The translations under genes and the position numbers were made by a program. Positions 1-10,433 of a stretch of 39,239 nt of DNA are shown piece by piece. The DNA is from Chromera velia (lineage: Eukaryota > Sar > Chromeraceae). The notes beneath the pieces are model-generated. The model made no database searches. It was not told the DNA's origin and worked only from the letters and a program-made list of their open reading frames with translations. Where the stretch lies: NCBI GenBank assembly GCA_018398765.1, contig JAHBMJ010005828.1, positions 25,001 through 64,239 of the forward strand. Reading direction: 5' to 3'. Numbering within the stretch: position 1 is the stretch's first letter; each line of letters opens with the position of its first letter.

Positions 1-1
1 A

Positions 2-613
2 GTGGAAGAACTGGATGTCCGTGCCTTGCTTGAAAAGGAGCTTGGGAGGAAATTTCCAGTCATCGGTAGAATCAACTTACTCGGCACTCTGTTGCGCAAG
101 CCCGAGACCGCAGTTTCCAACAGGGTTGCTGATATCGACGTGTATGCAATCGTTGCAGCGCTCATCCTCACAGTAGCGCTACCGGAAACGTTTGTCGACC
201 CGTCATCGTGCGTTTCGTTTGAGGAAGCAAAGGATTTGTGCAATAAGATTCAAGTCAGTGGCAGCTTCACTATCATCTCGTGTATCACCGAGATTGGTTT
301 GTGTGCCTGGTTGCGGGGCCTCCTGTCCTCTCTTGGGACTGATGAGGCTGTCCTTTTTCTTCTCAACTGGCCGTGGGTCTCTGAGAATCTTCCTTGCTTG
401 ATGCTCTTCTTCATTCTGTTTGGCTTTGTTTGGACGCTGAGTGGGCGTCTCTCTCTGCTAAGCATCCAGTACCAAGCGTGGGTCAGTGCACCGACAAGCC
501 TCCCTCCTTACCTGTGGGTGCATGTATTCGTGTGTGTGATCATGCAACAGAGCGAGTCTGAGGGGAGTGCGGAAGGGCTTGCGGGTGAAAGTGTGGTGTC
601 GGGGCTGTTTTAG
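2..613 (+). CDS. 3' part of an unidentified multi-pass membrane protein gene (truncated at the left edge)
   Basis: The frame is open from the first bases to a stop at 611-613, so the 5' part of the gene lies outside the window. The first about 155 residues look protein-like: a charged stretch (VRALLEKELGRKFPVIGR), then hydrophobic segments around residues 47-60, 90-108 and 120-150, which suggest three or four membrane passes. From about base 476 the frame runs into the first unit of the 202-bp tandem array, so the last 45 or so codons are repeat sequence. They may be a genuine but repeat-derived C-terminus, or the real exon may end near base 470. I do not recognise the family. No upstream start is claimed, because the GTG at base 2 is only the window edge. 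Confidence 0.4.
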   Translation: MEELDVRALLEKELGRKFPVIGRINLLGTLLRKPETAVSNRVADIDVYAIVAALILTVALPETFVDPSSCVSFEEAKDLCNKIQVSGSFTIISCITEIGLCAWLRGLLSSLGTDEAVLFLLNWPWVSENLPCLMLFFILFGFVWTLSGRLSLLSIQYQAWVSAPTSLPPYLWVHVFVCVIMQQSESEGSAEGLAGESVVSGLF

Positions 614-1845
614 CGTGAGTAGGGGTTTGATTTTGGCCTTCTTGTTGGTTTGCCAGGCCGTCTCCTTTAGATTGACGCAGGCGTGGGTCAGTGTACCGAC
701 AAGCCACCCTCCTTACCTGTGTGTCCATGTATTCGTATGGGTGATCGTGCAGAAGAGCGAGTCTGAGGTGAGTGAGGGAGGGCTTGCGGGTGAATGTGTG
801 TGTCGGGGCTATTTTAGCGAGAGTGGGGGTTTGATTGGTCCTCTTTTTAGTTTGCCAGGCCGTCTGCTTTAGATTGACGCAGGCGTGGGTCAGTGCACCG
901 ACAAGCCACCCTCCTTACCTCTGGGTGCATGTATTCGTGTGTGTGATCATGCAGAAGAGCGAGTCTGTGGTGAGTGAGGGAAGGCTTGCGGGTGGATGTG
1001 TGTGTCGGCGCTATTTAAGCATGAGTGGGGGTTCGATTGGTCCTCTTTTTAGTTTGCCAGGCCGTCTGCTTTAGATTGACGCAGGCGTGGGTCAGTGCAC
1101 CGACAAGCCTCCCTCCTTACCTGTGGGTGCATGTATTCGTGTGTGTGATCGTGCAACAGAGCGAGTCTGAGGTGAGTGAGGAAGGGCTTGCGGGTGAATG
1201 TGTGGTGTCGGGGCTATTTTAGCATGAGTAGGGGTTTGATTGGCCTTCTTGTTGGTTTGCCAGGCCGTCTTCTTTAGATTGACGCAGGCGTGGGTCAGTG
1301 CACCGACAAGCCTCCCTCCTTACCTGTGGGTGCATGTATTCGTGTGTGTGATCATGCAGAAGAGCGAGTCTGAGGTGAGTGAGGGAGGGCTTGCGGGTGA
1401 ATGTGTGTGTCGGCGATATTCGAGCGTGAGTGGGGGTTTGATTGGTCCTCTTTTTAGTTTGCCAGGCCATCTTCTTTAGATTGACGTAGGCGTGGGTCAC
1501 TGCACCGACAAGCCTCCCTCCTTGCCTGTAGGAGCATGTATTCGTATGGGTGATCGTGCAGAAGAGCGAGTCTGTGATGAGTGAAGAAGGGCTTGCGGGT
1601 GAATGTGTGTGTCGGCGCTATGTGAGCGTGGGTGGGGGTTTGATTGGTCCTCTTTTTAGTTAGGCCGTCTCCTTCAGATCGACACAGGCGTGGGTCAGTG
1701 CACCGACAAGCCTCCCTCCTTACCTGTGGGTGCGTGTATTCGTTTAGGTGTCATTGATCGTGCAGAAGAGCGAGTCTGTGTTGAGTGAGGGAAAGCTTGG
1801 GGTGAATGTGTGTGTTGGCGCTATTTGAGCGCTATTCTAGCGTGG
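476..1845. repeat. Seven-copy tandem array, unit about 202 bp
   Basis: The word GCGTGGGTCAGTG (one copy GCGTGGGTCACTG) recurs at 476, 681, 883, 1085, 1288, 1490 and 1688, giving periods of 205, 202, 202, 203, 202 and 198 bp. Units share the landmarks CACCGACAAGCC, GTGCATGTATTCG, AAGAGCGAGTCTG and TTTGATTGG. The last unit is the most diverged. The unit length is not a multiple of three, so the short open frames in each unit (ending SLPGRLL-stop or similar) change frame from copy to copy and are not a protein repeat. Confidence 0.9.
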
Positions 1846-1849
1846 CCTA

Positions 1850-3270
1850 GTTGGTTTTGTTTGACAGATTCCGAGATTTGTTCGGTTGATTCATTGACGT
1901 ATCAGGAAAGGTTGTAACACTTAGGCTTGAGGGGGTAGTGTAAAACGCTCTATCTGCATAGAAGTGTCTGAACGACCTTTCGACGATGGAAGTCGAGACA
2001 CACCAAGAGTCCGCTTAATAATATGGAACATTAATTATAGCGCGATATAGCGTATCATATTATATTAGATATATCCAATTGTATTATGAGTGATTGTGCA
2101 GAAAAATGACTTGCGATGATTCCGATCATACACTTGAAGAATTTAAGATTCATTAGGCATTCAATTTATGATTATACTTATAGTAATATAATATAATATG
2201 GGTATAAATAGATATATTAAAGAGTTTAAAAACTTTGATGTTTACTCTGTAGCCTCTGTTGATTCTAGATTTGATGGTAAAACTAGGTAAAACAGGTTTA
2301 AAGTTGACTAGTATTATGAAAAATATGCAATACTACCACTACCATGATCATGGTACTAAAAACTACTACCGTAACCGTGAAATTGGTAACCTGGGCGGCC
2401 GGTAACCTTCCTACTATCATTACTCCTAATTTGGTTGACGAAGCGTAAACAGTTGCGGCTCACCCCTTGCACTGCGTTTGCGGTGTATCAAGTTTGGTGT
2501 GCGAGCCCTTGAGGGAGGGTCTGAAATAACATCCCGGGCCCTGTTAGCGGTGGCAACACCTTGATATAATGGGAAGGCCCAGCGCGGAACCAATCAATCA
2601 ATCAATCAATCAATCAAATCAATCAACCGTACTGTGTAGTGCCGATGAGAGTTGTGTGACCGTTAATTTTTTAAGTAGTATGATACAATTTTTATACTTA
2701 ATTAGATACTTAAAATAATAATTGGAAACATTGTGTAAGGTTGTGTTCAAACGTATTAATTATATATCTAGTTATACAAGTCCAGAAGTTACTCTAAAAC
2801 CTAAGACTTATTAGAACACTTAGACCTTAAACGGCCACAGTTTAATTCTAGGTTTGATTGAATCAGCCTTCGTAAATTAAGGTTTGATTGACATGAGGTT
2901 GCCCTCATAAACTAAGTTAACATCAATTCCTTCCTCAAATTAAACACTGCCAGAAATCAAACTACTTTGTGCGTCGCTGCAAAACGTTAGAAGCCTAGAA
3001 ATAGGCCGATGACGACTAGGATGGCGATGGCATATGTATGATGATGATGCGAGTGATGATGATCATCATCTGTTTATTAAAGCAAAAATCAAAGGTTGAC
3101 TTTTATAGATCAACTTGAAGATTGACCTTCGGATCAACACATGATACTCAGTGGTATTCAGGTAACGCATGCACCCAATACCGTGCAACACATATTTTGA
3201 TGCAATTTTGCATTGATCGAGCCTTGCGTGGACGTCCTCAGACCATAGACCTCAATGGAGGAAGTGGACT
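1850..3270. other. AT-rich gene-free stretch with transposon relics
   Basis: No supported coding sequence. The segment is AT-rich (for example 2030-2240 and 2660-2960) apart from a GC-richer island at about 2434-2600, which carries a LINE 3' end. Short ATG/GATGAT-rich sequence lies at 3010-3070. No gene, RNA or clear inverted-repeat element was found in the rest. Confidence 0.5.
2434..2632 (+). mobile_element. LINE-type retrotransposon 3'-end fragment with (AATC)n tail
   Basis: The stretch 2521-2590 (CCCGGGCCCTGTTAGCGGTG, then a GGGAAGGCCCAGCGCGGAACC segment) ends in a simple tail of AATC units to about 2628. The same terminal sequence occurs in inverse orientation at 12040-12122, and in diverged form at the 3' end of the LINE at 10434-11890. 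A family of dispersed copies sharing a 3' end and a short-repeat tail is the signature of 5'-truncated non-LTR retrotransposons. No coding part is left here. Confidence 0.6.
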
Positions 3271-3273
3271 CAC

Positions 3274-3853
3274 TTAGTGGAGCGGTCGCCAGAGAGGCAG
3301 CCGAGCTAGGAAAGGCAGGCTTGTAGACGGATCGACACGAGGCCTTCCGTTGCTTGCACGGACAATTAATGCACACATTGAACATGATGGAATCGACACG
3401 TCTTTCTGTGTAGAGCACCGCCAATGCCGCCGTCTTTCTTCCACATTTCCAAAATTGGAGGCAAAGGCTGTGCTGCAAGATGGGCATTTGGGTGGTGGAG
3501 GGGGAAGAGACGGAGCAAGAGGGAGGGAGGGAGGGAGGGAGGGAAGGATATGGACGTCTTCTCTTCTCTCTGAACACACGCATGGGGAAGGAACCAATCA
3601 AAGAAAGAACGAACAACCTTCCAACGTCGGGATGCTCCCTGGCTCCAAGCAGCTTTGTCTTGCAGCCAGGAGGGTTACACGGCACAGACTTTTCTTCATG
3701 CTTCTGAATTTTCCGACGGAATTTTTTTCTTCTCTCTCTCGGTCGCTTGGATGTGGTCTGAGTGATTGTCTGACTGAATGATGAATGGGTTGTCACGGAA
3801 GCCAGACAAAGAACATACACCAAAGCCAAAAATATGGTGTTAGGCCCCTGCAT
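3274..3853 (-). CDS. Possible small secreted protein, two exons, family unknown
   Basis: Proposed exons on the minus strand are 3618-3853 and 3274-3472, joined across a 145-bp GT-AG intron (donor GTTGTT, acceptor TCTTGCAG), giving 144 aa. Exon 1 starts with a good signal-peptide pattern: MQGPNT, then a hydrophobic run IFLALVYVLCLASV, followed by a strongly basic region (KRPRERRKKFRRK) and a CNPPGC motif. Exon 2 adds cysteines around residues 98-112 and ends in a proline/leucine-rich tail. Splice phase 2 agrees on both sides, and the spliced frame avoids the GGGA repeat at 3521-3543. Against it: no recognisable domain, a weak donor, and an alternative unspliced frame across the same region. 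It lies about 1 kb downstream of the sterol oxidase gene on the same strand. Confidence 0.35.
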
Positions 3854-4892
3854 TTCTGCTGTTTCCTTTTCTTGCAGAAGAGGGCAGACGCTGCAAGAGA
3901 ACGCAATGCTTTGGTCCTTTGATTGCGTCATTTGTCTTCCTGTCTGCGGTCGGCCAGATACGGACAAAAGAGGAGGTCCCCTTCCAAAGTCGAACCTGTC
4001 TATCGGACGTTTCTTCGCTTTACAGCTGGGTAACATAACATGCACAAGGGGAAAGAAAACAAAACAAAAACGATCGAAAAGGGGGCACGATTGCATTCAG
4101 CACGTAGGCCGAGAAGTTCGAATGAAGACACGCGAACTTACAAGATTCAGCTCCTTTCTTATTCTGACATTGACAGACAGCTTTCAGAATGCGCAACAAA
4201 CAACAAAATGAGGCCTGCAGATGCACACACATGCACCTACAACGACCTGATGACGAACACAGGAAACAAGGACCAAAAAACAGAACAGAACAAGACGAGA
4301 CAAAACAGGAGGACCGACAGACAAAGTGAACGAAAATCAAAACGCACCGGAAGACCAAAAAACAAAAAGGCAGAGTGAAGGCACGTCACCGTTCACCTGA
4401 GGTCCTCAAGGACAGGAAAGCAAAGACGTTTGTTTCCCACACCGCTCCGTCCTCCTTTCTGACCTGCCCCTTTCTTTGTCTACAGTACAGGCGACAGACA
4501 GAAAAGACAGAGACGAGAGAAGGTCGAACAGGCAGCCATCTGGTAGGTCCATTTGAGGAGAGAGAGGCTCGATTACTCCCCTTTCTTTCCTTTCGCATGC
4601 TCGACTGACTGCCCTCCCACTTCGGCTTTCGGCCAGCCATGTCGAAAAAGAAGAAACGACATCTCTCGGACCTGCTTCGTTTTTCTCTCTTTCTTCCTTT
4701 CCTTTTTCTGCATACGTGGTTACTCTCTTGTAACATCAATCGACTGCCCTAGCTCCTTTTTGACACACCTGATGATGATGCATGCAACTTCACTGCAAAA
4801 CTTTCTCTCCCTCATTCCCTCAACCCTGTCTTCTTGTTTCCTTCCTTCTTTCTATCTACAAATCTTGACGTGACCCCTCTCTGTTCCTCTCT
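3854..4892. other. Gene-free stretch downstream of the sterol oxidase gene
   Basis: Purine-rich on the plus strand at about 4040-4380, pyrimidine-rich at about 4430-4900. Open frames on both strands are low-complexity (Lys/Arg/Thr or Ser/Phe-rich) and show no family resemblance. It presumably contains the 3' UTR and terminator of the gene ending at 4893. Nothing else is supported. Confidence 0.45.
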
Positions 4893-5941
4893 TCAGTCGC
4901 TTCTCAGCTTCTTGTTCCCGCTCTCAGATGCCATGGATGCCTTCACCACCAGGTCCTTCTCTCCCCTCTCCTTTCCTGCACTTTGCTTCAGTCGAAGCTT
5001 CTCTTCGTGAGCTCTGAACTGCGAGTCTGTCTCCAACAGCTCGTCCCACCTGCAGGCAGGCACAGAGACGGGCGGGTAGGAAGCGGAAGGAATACAAATC
5101 GTCTCTTAGTGTTCCTCTTCTCACTGAAATGACTCTCCTGGATTTTTATTATCTTCGCGTTTCATACACACGAACCCTGGCAAGTGGAAGCGAACAGACG
5201 GGAGAAAATAGAGACAAATGAGATCAAACACCTTCGACGTTCCAGCTTCAACTCAGCATTTTTTCAAGCTTCCATCACGCCACTAGTATGCTTGCCCATC
5301 ACGCACAGTTTCCCTTCCGTGCGTCCCTTCCTTCCCGTATTCCTCTTCTTTTCTTCAGCACTCTACTCACTGGAGCTGCGATTCATCTTTCGGCTGTCTG
5401 CCTGCCTGCCCGATGGACATGGAGACGAGCAGGCAGACAGACAGAAAGAGAGACTGACCAGGTAAAGGAAGAGGAATAGTTCCCGACGAAGTTCATGTGA
5501 TGAAAGTCGTGGAACTTTGCACCCCCGTAGAAGGGGAGGATGTGGAGAGGGCTCAGCACCAGGTGGTCATACCCGCTGTGCACCTGCACCCAGAGGAAGG
5601 TGGACGACAAGTCCATGCATGCATTGATTTCACTATGTTTACATGTCTACACGTAGGCGTTCATCATACCCACTGTGCATCTGCAAATAGAGGAGATGTG
5701 ATCGTGCACTACTCTTTTCACTTGCGTATTTGCCTCTTTGACAAAATATCCGATTTGGGGTCCGCAAAGAAATGCAGCAAGGAATTCTACCCACATTTTC
5801 ACGCGCCCCTTCTCCTTTCCTTTCGACTCTTCGAAAAAGGGAAGTGCGTTCGCACTACAAAGTCAAAACCAGGTCCTGCACAAGTGCTAAGTGCCCATTA
5901 TTGGGGGCCCAGACCCGCATACACACAACACACCACCCACC

Positions 5942-5978
<37 letters not shown>

Positions 5979-6564
5979 CATATGCACGGTAAGTGACAGC
6001 CATACGACAACGGACCTCGATGGTCTCCATCAGTCTGAAGGCCATCCAGCACCAGAGGAAGGAGAAGTGGGTGCAGTAGACGAGCACGCCGAGGAAGAAC
6101 CCGATCCCGAGGACCACTGTCTCCAGAGGGTGGGCATACTCAGCCTGTGGCAGGTACAAAAGGACGCGCATACATATAGAAAGAGAGAGAGAGACACACA
6201 GAGTGGAATGGAGGGAAGGAAAGAAGGACAGTCAAAGTCCAATCAAGGGCATTCAGTTTTCGCAGCATCCTCGAGAAAACGGATGAAGCTGCGAACAACA
6301 GAGAAAGAATGAGCGACATGCAATCAACTTCAGTCAACTCAACATACTCCCCCCCCCCAGCGTCACCTACCTGCATTCCGAAGGGGGCCTGGAACTCGTG
6401 GTGAATCTTATGAACGTATTTGTACAGGCTCTTGTGGTGCATCAATCTGCATACACAAGAACACACACACACACACACACACAGAGGCTCCAGGTAACAT
6501 CCTTTTACACACTAGGATACAGGAGGCTAAAGACGTACTTGTTTGTGAGAACGTCAAGCCTTTT

Positions 6565-6630
<66 letters not shown>

Positions 6631-8057
6631 CCCCGGCATTGTCGAGTGTTTATTTGTCAGAGAGAGAGAAAACAGCCTACGGGCAAGCTGTACAACTGTC
6701 GGAGTGCGTGTACAGTTCCGAGGATGCATACGGAACACGGGAGCTGCTGCCCAGCTTACCTGTGGACAAAGTAGTGCCAGGTGTCCTCAATGACTGCACA
6801 CCCCAAGAGGGCCGCGCCGAACTGATACCACTTCGGCAACCGCGACCACTCGTAAGGAATGTTGAACATCTGCACGACAGTCGCGGACAGACAGGCACAT
6901 AGGTGGATGGACAGATAAACGGACGCGTAGATCGACACGCGGACGCAGACACGAAGACAAGAGGGAAGCAGACAAGGCGACGCTCTAAACCAGACGAACA
7001 AAAGAGCTGTGCGAGTCTAAACATGTTGAGTGAGTGAACATGGAGCCATCCACACAAGCACTTCCCACCATGGCACCACTGTTTTGTCTCTAAGCTAAGT
7101 AAACATCGTATAAAAAGATTTACTCTTTTGCCCAACCCCTCTTTTGCCCTTGTTGACTGACCTGAGTGAACATATAGGTCCCCGAGATCATGGGGGTCTG
7201 GATGACTAGTTGCTGGAAGAGCACGGTCTTGAAGCACTTCCACTGCAACTCGAATGTCTCCGGCTTGTCCTTCTGGATCTTGAAGTCTCTGTATGCACAA
7301 ACAGAGGGAAGAGGGGTGGATTCTTGCTAACGAAAGTCAGTGAGGGATACAACTTCCTTCCAGGGAAGGAGGCGAAAGAATGGAGGATGGGCATACCATA
7401 TCTCCAAGACGAAAAAAGAGGAGGAAGATGCAAGAACGGCCAAACACGAATGGATCGGGCGAAAGAAGCAGAGCAAAATGGAGGAATCGGAAGTTTCCTC
7501 CCAAGAACAGAAGGAGAAAGCCAGACCTCCATGAAACCGAGAGAAGGAAAGACCGCAGCAAGAAAAAGTGCCGAGGACCACCTTCGCGACCACACACTCC
7601 TATTCCCTCTCAGGATCTTCTCGTATGAGGTCAACTTTCAATACAAAAGAACGTACCGGGCCGCCTTGAAGAATTGGAGGACAAACCCGGGTCCACAGAG
7701 AAGGAAGTACACAGTCTGGTGGACCAGGACGGAGAGGTAGAAGGAGATCTGGAACGGCGCGAAGGTGGAGAGCATCCACTGCCATCCTTGCTCGAGAGAA
7801 GAATTCACACTCAGCAGCCAGGCAGGAGAAGAGGCTGCTGCCTTCTCAGTCAGACGATCCAGGAAGGGGATGTCATTTCGAGCGATTAAAAGAGGGGCGA
7901 TGTGGAAGAACACAATCACACAGCAGAGAAAGGCCTTTGAAGACCTGATCGAGGAGCCGGTTTCCTTGCTTTCCACACCCTTCACTTCAGAGTGCTTGGT
8001 CGTGGAGATATTGGAGGCGGGTTGGAGCACTGCCGTCTGCGTCTGGGCGGCTGTCAT
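4893..8057 (-). CDS. SMO/ERG25: Sterol C-4 methyl oxidase (C-4 methylsterol monooxygenase), 7 coding exons
   Basis: Exons (minus strand): 7657-8057, 7162-7288, 6760-6869, 6371-6446, 6016-6144, 5459-5583, 4893-5049. All introns are GT-AG, phases match, and the product is 374 aa (family members are usually about 300 aa; the N-terminus is longer here). It belongs to the fatty acid hydroxylase/sterol desaturase family, di-iron ER membrane enzymes that oxidise the C-4 methyl groups of sterol precursors. All three histidine boxes are present: HYFVH (208-212), HKIHH (225-229) and HDFHH (306-310), plus the family motifs EFQAPFG (230-236) and HSGYD (283-287). Hydrophobic segments lie near residues 42-58, 103-129, 192-202 and 247-270. 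ATG 8057 is chosen; an in-frame ATG at 8117 would add 20 residues. The C-terminal about 40 residues are hydrophilic and unlike a catalytic domain. Introns 3-5 hold CA and CT microsatellites. Confidence 0.9.
5943..5979. repeat. (CA)n microsatellite in oxidase intron 5
   Basis: CCCA units followed by an uninterrupted CA run, inside the intron between the exons at 6016-6144 and 5459-5583. Confidence 0.85.
6459..6482. repeat. (CA)n microsatellite in oxidase intron 3
   Basis: An uninterrupted CA run on the plus strand. It lies about a dozen bases intronic of the acceptor of exon 4 (6446), so on the minus strand the pre-mRNA has a GU run just before the branch/acceptor region. Confidence 0.8.
6557..6627. 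repeat. (CTTT)n followed by (CT)n
   Basis: CTTT repeats turn into a pure CT run, within intron 3 of the sterol oxidase gene. The open frames that cross it on both strands are low-complexity artefacts. Confidence 0.9.
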
Positions 8058-8629
8058 GGTGTGCTGCCTCAGGATATTGGAACTGAAAGAAAAACAAACC
8101 AAGAGACGGAAACACAACCTTGAGTTTTGCTGAAAGGCAAAATCAGAAACAGCAATTATTCGACAGACTCGAAGAGAGCCCCTTGCTACGACTGAAGTCC
8201 TCTTCCTTGCACCAAGCTTTTCTCTTGAAGCTCGCAGAGTTTTGAAGACAAGAGAGTCGGACCTCGGGAAGGAATGGGAATTCTCCTAAGTGTGTCCAAG
8301 CAATTCTAGGATTTCAGCTAGGTGAAATTTGCTGTGTGCCTGACAAAATTCTCAGTCTGCATGGTGACACAACCGATACGGTTTGGAGCGCATGACGCGC
8401 CGCGCCAAATTTGCTCATGCAACCAAAATTGGCACTCACGCAGATGCACTCAGTGTGTCACTGTGTCAAGACGTCTTTGAAGAGGATTGTGTCATATATA
8501 CTGCGATGTAACTGCGTCCAGCTGATGAAAACGAATTCCTTCTCTCGCCTACTTTACGCTTCCACAAAGAACGAAGTTGAATCTTGAAATTTTGAAGGTC
8601 TGCTTTGTCCCGAAATTTTGAGTTCCAAA
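8058..8629. promoter_or_regulatory. Shared upstream region of the divergent oxidase and ankyrin genes
   Basis: This 572-bp space separates two divergent ATGs (8057 minus, 8630 plus). A TATA-like CATATATAC stands at 8493-8501, about 130 bp upstream of the ankyrin ATG. No comparable TATA word faces the oxidase gene. The assignment rests on position and one motif. Confidence 0.4.
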
Positions 8630-10054
8630 ATGGAAGAGACGGCTGCAGCCCTTCCCCTCACAACGGAAGCTTATCTTGAGCGTCTGAGAACATGGCACGC
8701 CTCCATGGTTGCTGATCTCGACTGTGGTCTCCGCTCGCAGATTGACGTTATTGAGGCAACCTTGAGAGCAAACGAGCCGGCTGACAATTCAGCTGCTGCA
8801 GCTGCGGCAGTTGCTGTCCCTCTGGTGTGCTCTGAGGACGTCGCTGTTCTGAAGGCGCTGGAGGAGGGGGGCAGAGAGTTCTCGAATAAAGCGAAAGGAC
8901 AGCTGGGGGAGGTTGTCAGTAGGCACTTCAAACTTGACGTGGGTGCGTTTTACGAAATGGGCATTGGTGAAAGGATCCGCGAATTTCGAGCCGTGTCCGC
9001 AGAGACAAGTCAGCAGGCTCTGTCTGACTTCGTCAGCGGCGCCAACAACGGAGACGACCTTCGTTTATGCCTGAAGGCGGGTGCAGACGTGAACGGATTT
9101 GTCAACGGACAAACGGCACTAATGAAAGCCGTATCTATGAAAAACAGAGAAGCCGCTCAGATGATTCTGAGTGACGGGGCAGACATAAATGCGAAACAGG
9201 TTTCTGGAGACACCGCCTTGACCGCTGCATGTCGAAAGCCTCAATGGGAAATGGTGGGGTTCCTAGTGGAAGAGGGGGCGGATGTGGATGTGGTGGTGGA
9301 GTTCGAGAATGTGAAAGCCCTTCAGATCGCTTGTAAGGCTGCCGAAAAGCAGTTGGACACGAGAGGTTACCCTTGAATAGAGGGCGACTTTTATAGATGG
9401 AGCTACCGCCCTGAGAACCGTGATCCTGGGGTCCGCCCTACCGTCTGTGGAGCTTTGAAAGACCTTGTTACAAAGACTTCCGAACTGGCTGATCTGAAGA
9501 TCAGTGCTCGGGAGGATTTCGTAGCAGAGTCCCTCGTTCATTTCTTTTGCTGGCATGAGTTTGAAGAGCTGTTGCTCCTCTCCCTTTCTTGGGGGGTAGA
9601 CATCGATGCTGTTGACGTTGACGGCTCGACAGCTCTGATGATCGCAGCAGCAAGATCTAAGCCCCACTACGTGAAACTCCTCATTGAGAACGGCGCCGAT
9701 ATCCACAAAGAAGATGAATTTGGCGACAATGCATTACTGTATGCGCTGCCGGAGGGCGACGACTTGCCCCCCGACCCCCAAGAGCAGAGTTTCATTTCGT
9801 CTCCGCGGACGATTTTGGATATTCTCCTCGACCGTGGTGTTGATATAAATTTTCGGGGATCGATCGGGAAGACCGCACTCCATCTAGCTGTAGATTGGGG
9901 GGTGACCGAAATAGTCAGGTTCCTGGTTGAAAGAGGTGCCGACCTGCAGGTGCGGAATGAGAGTGGACAAACTCCCCATGACCTTGCTGTAGCGCGCTCA
10001 AGGTCTCCGGAGATGGTGGCGCTTCTGGTGCCTCCACTTGTAGCTGCCGGCTGA
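8630..10054 (+). pseudogene. Ankyrin-repeat protein gene, apparently broken in the middle
   Basis: ATG at 8630 (AAAATGG context) opens a frame of 248 codons ending in TGA at 9374-9376. The same frame resumes at once and is open to the stop at 10052-10054. Ankyrin repeats are visible before the break (AGADVNGFVNGQTALMKAV, DGADINAKQVSGDTALTAA) and after it (VDIDAVDVDGSTALMIAAA, ENGADIHKEDEFGDNALLY, RGVDINFRGSIGKTALHLA, RGADLQVRNESGQTPHDLA). Between them, at 9396-9455, the best ankyrin signature (DGATALRTVILGSALPSVEL) sits one base out of frame. So two opposite shifts, not just one stop, separate the halves. A decayed gene or two consensus errors explain this best. A 31-bp GT-AG intron at 9366-9396 would repair the first shift but not the second. 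The N-terminal about 100 residues, with an alanine run, are not recognised. Ankyrin domains mediate protein binding; the partner is unknown. Confidence 0.75.
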
Positions 10055-10433
10055 CGGCTCTATCTGGACAGTCTTTTTCTCCATATGACTGCAGAGGGTT
10101 CCTTGGAGGGGCAGAGTGAGGCGGGCAATGAAGGAGGTGGTTGTTCGTTTGTATTTGCACGTGTGTGTTCGTCACGGAGGGGAGGGGGGGCTGTAAGTCT
10201 AGCTGCAACTTCAAAATTCCTGGAACGGGAAGTGGGGATGGGGATGTTACAGTAGTCTCTAGTGTAGTCTGGCTGAGAAAGGGGGCAGCCTAAGTCTTTA
10301 TCTCTAGCTAGCTCTATTTTTGCCTATATGACAGGAGAAAACACTAGAGAAAACAGGGGTTGGTTGAAGCCTTGGTCGGTTCTTTGTTTTGTGACAAGTG
10401 ATAAACGATTCAGTGGTTTCATATTAGTTAATA
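10055..10433 (+). other. 3' flank of the ankyrin gene
   Basis: No coding signal. Probably 3' UTR and intergenic sequence up to the TTGA-repeat tail that marks the 3' end of the LINE on the other strand. Confidence 0.4.

Noticed and set aside
476-1845. CRISPR-like array
   Set aside because: Units are about 202 bp with no short-repeat/unique-spacer alternation, and the genome is eukaryotic.
9374-9376. Selenocysteine or stop-codon readthrough at the ankyrin TGA
   Set aside because: The ankyrin signature just downstream lies in another frame, so recoding of one TGA would not restore the protein; no Sec-type context was recognised.
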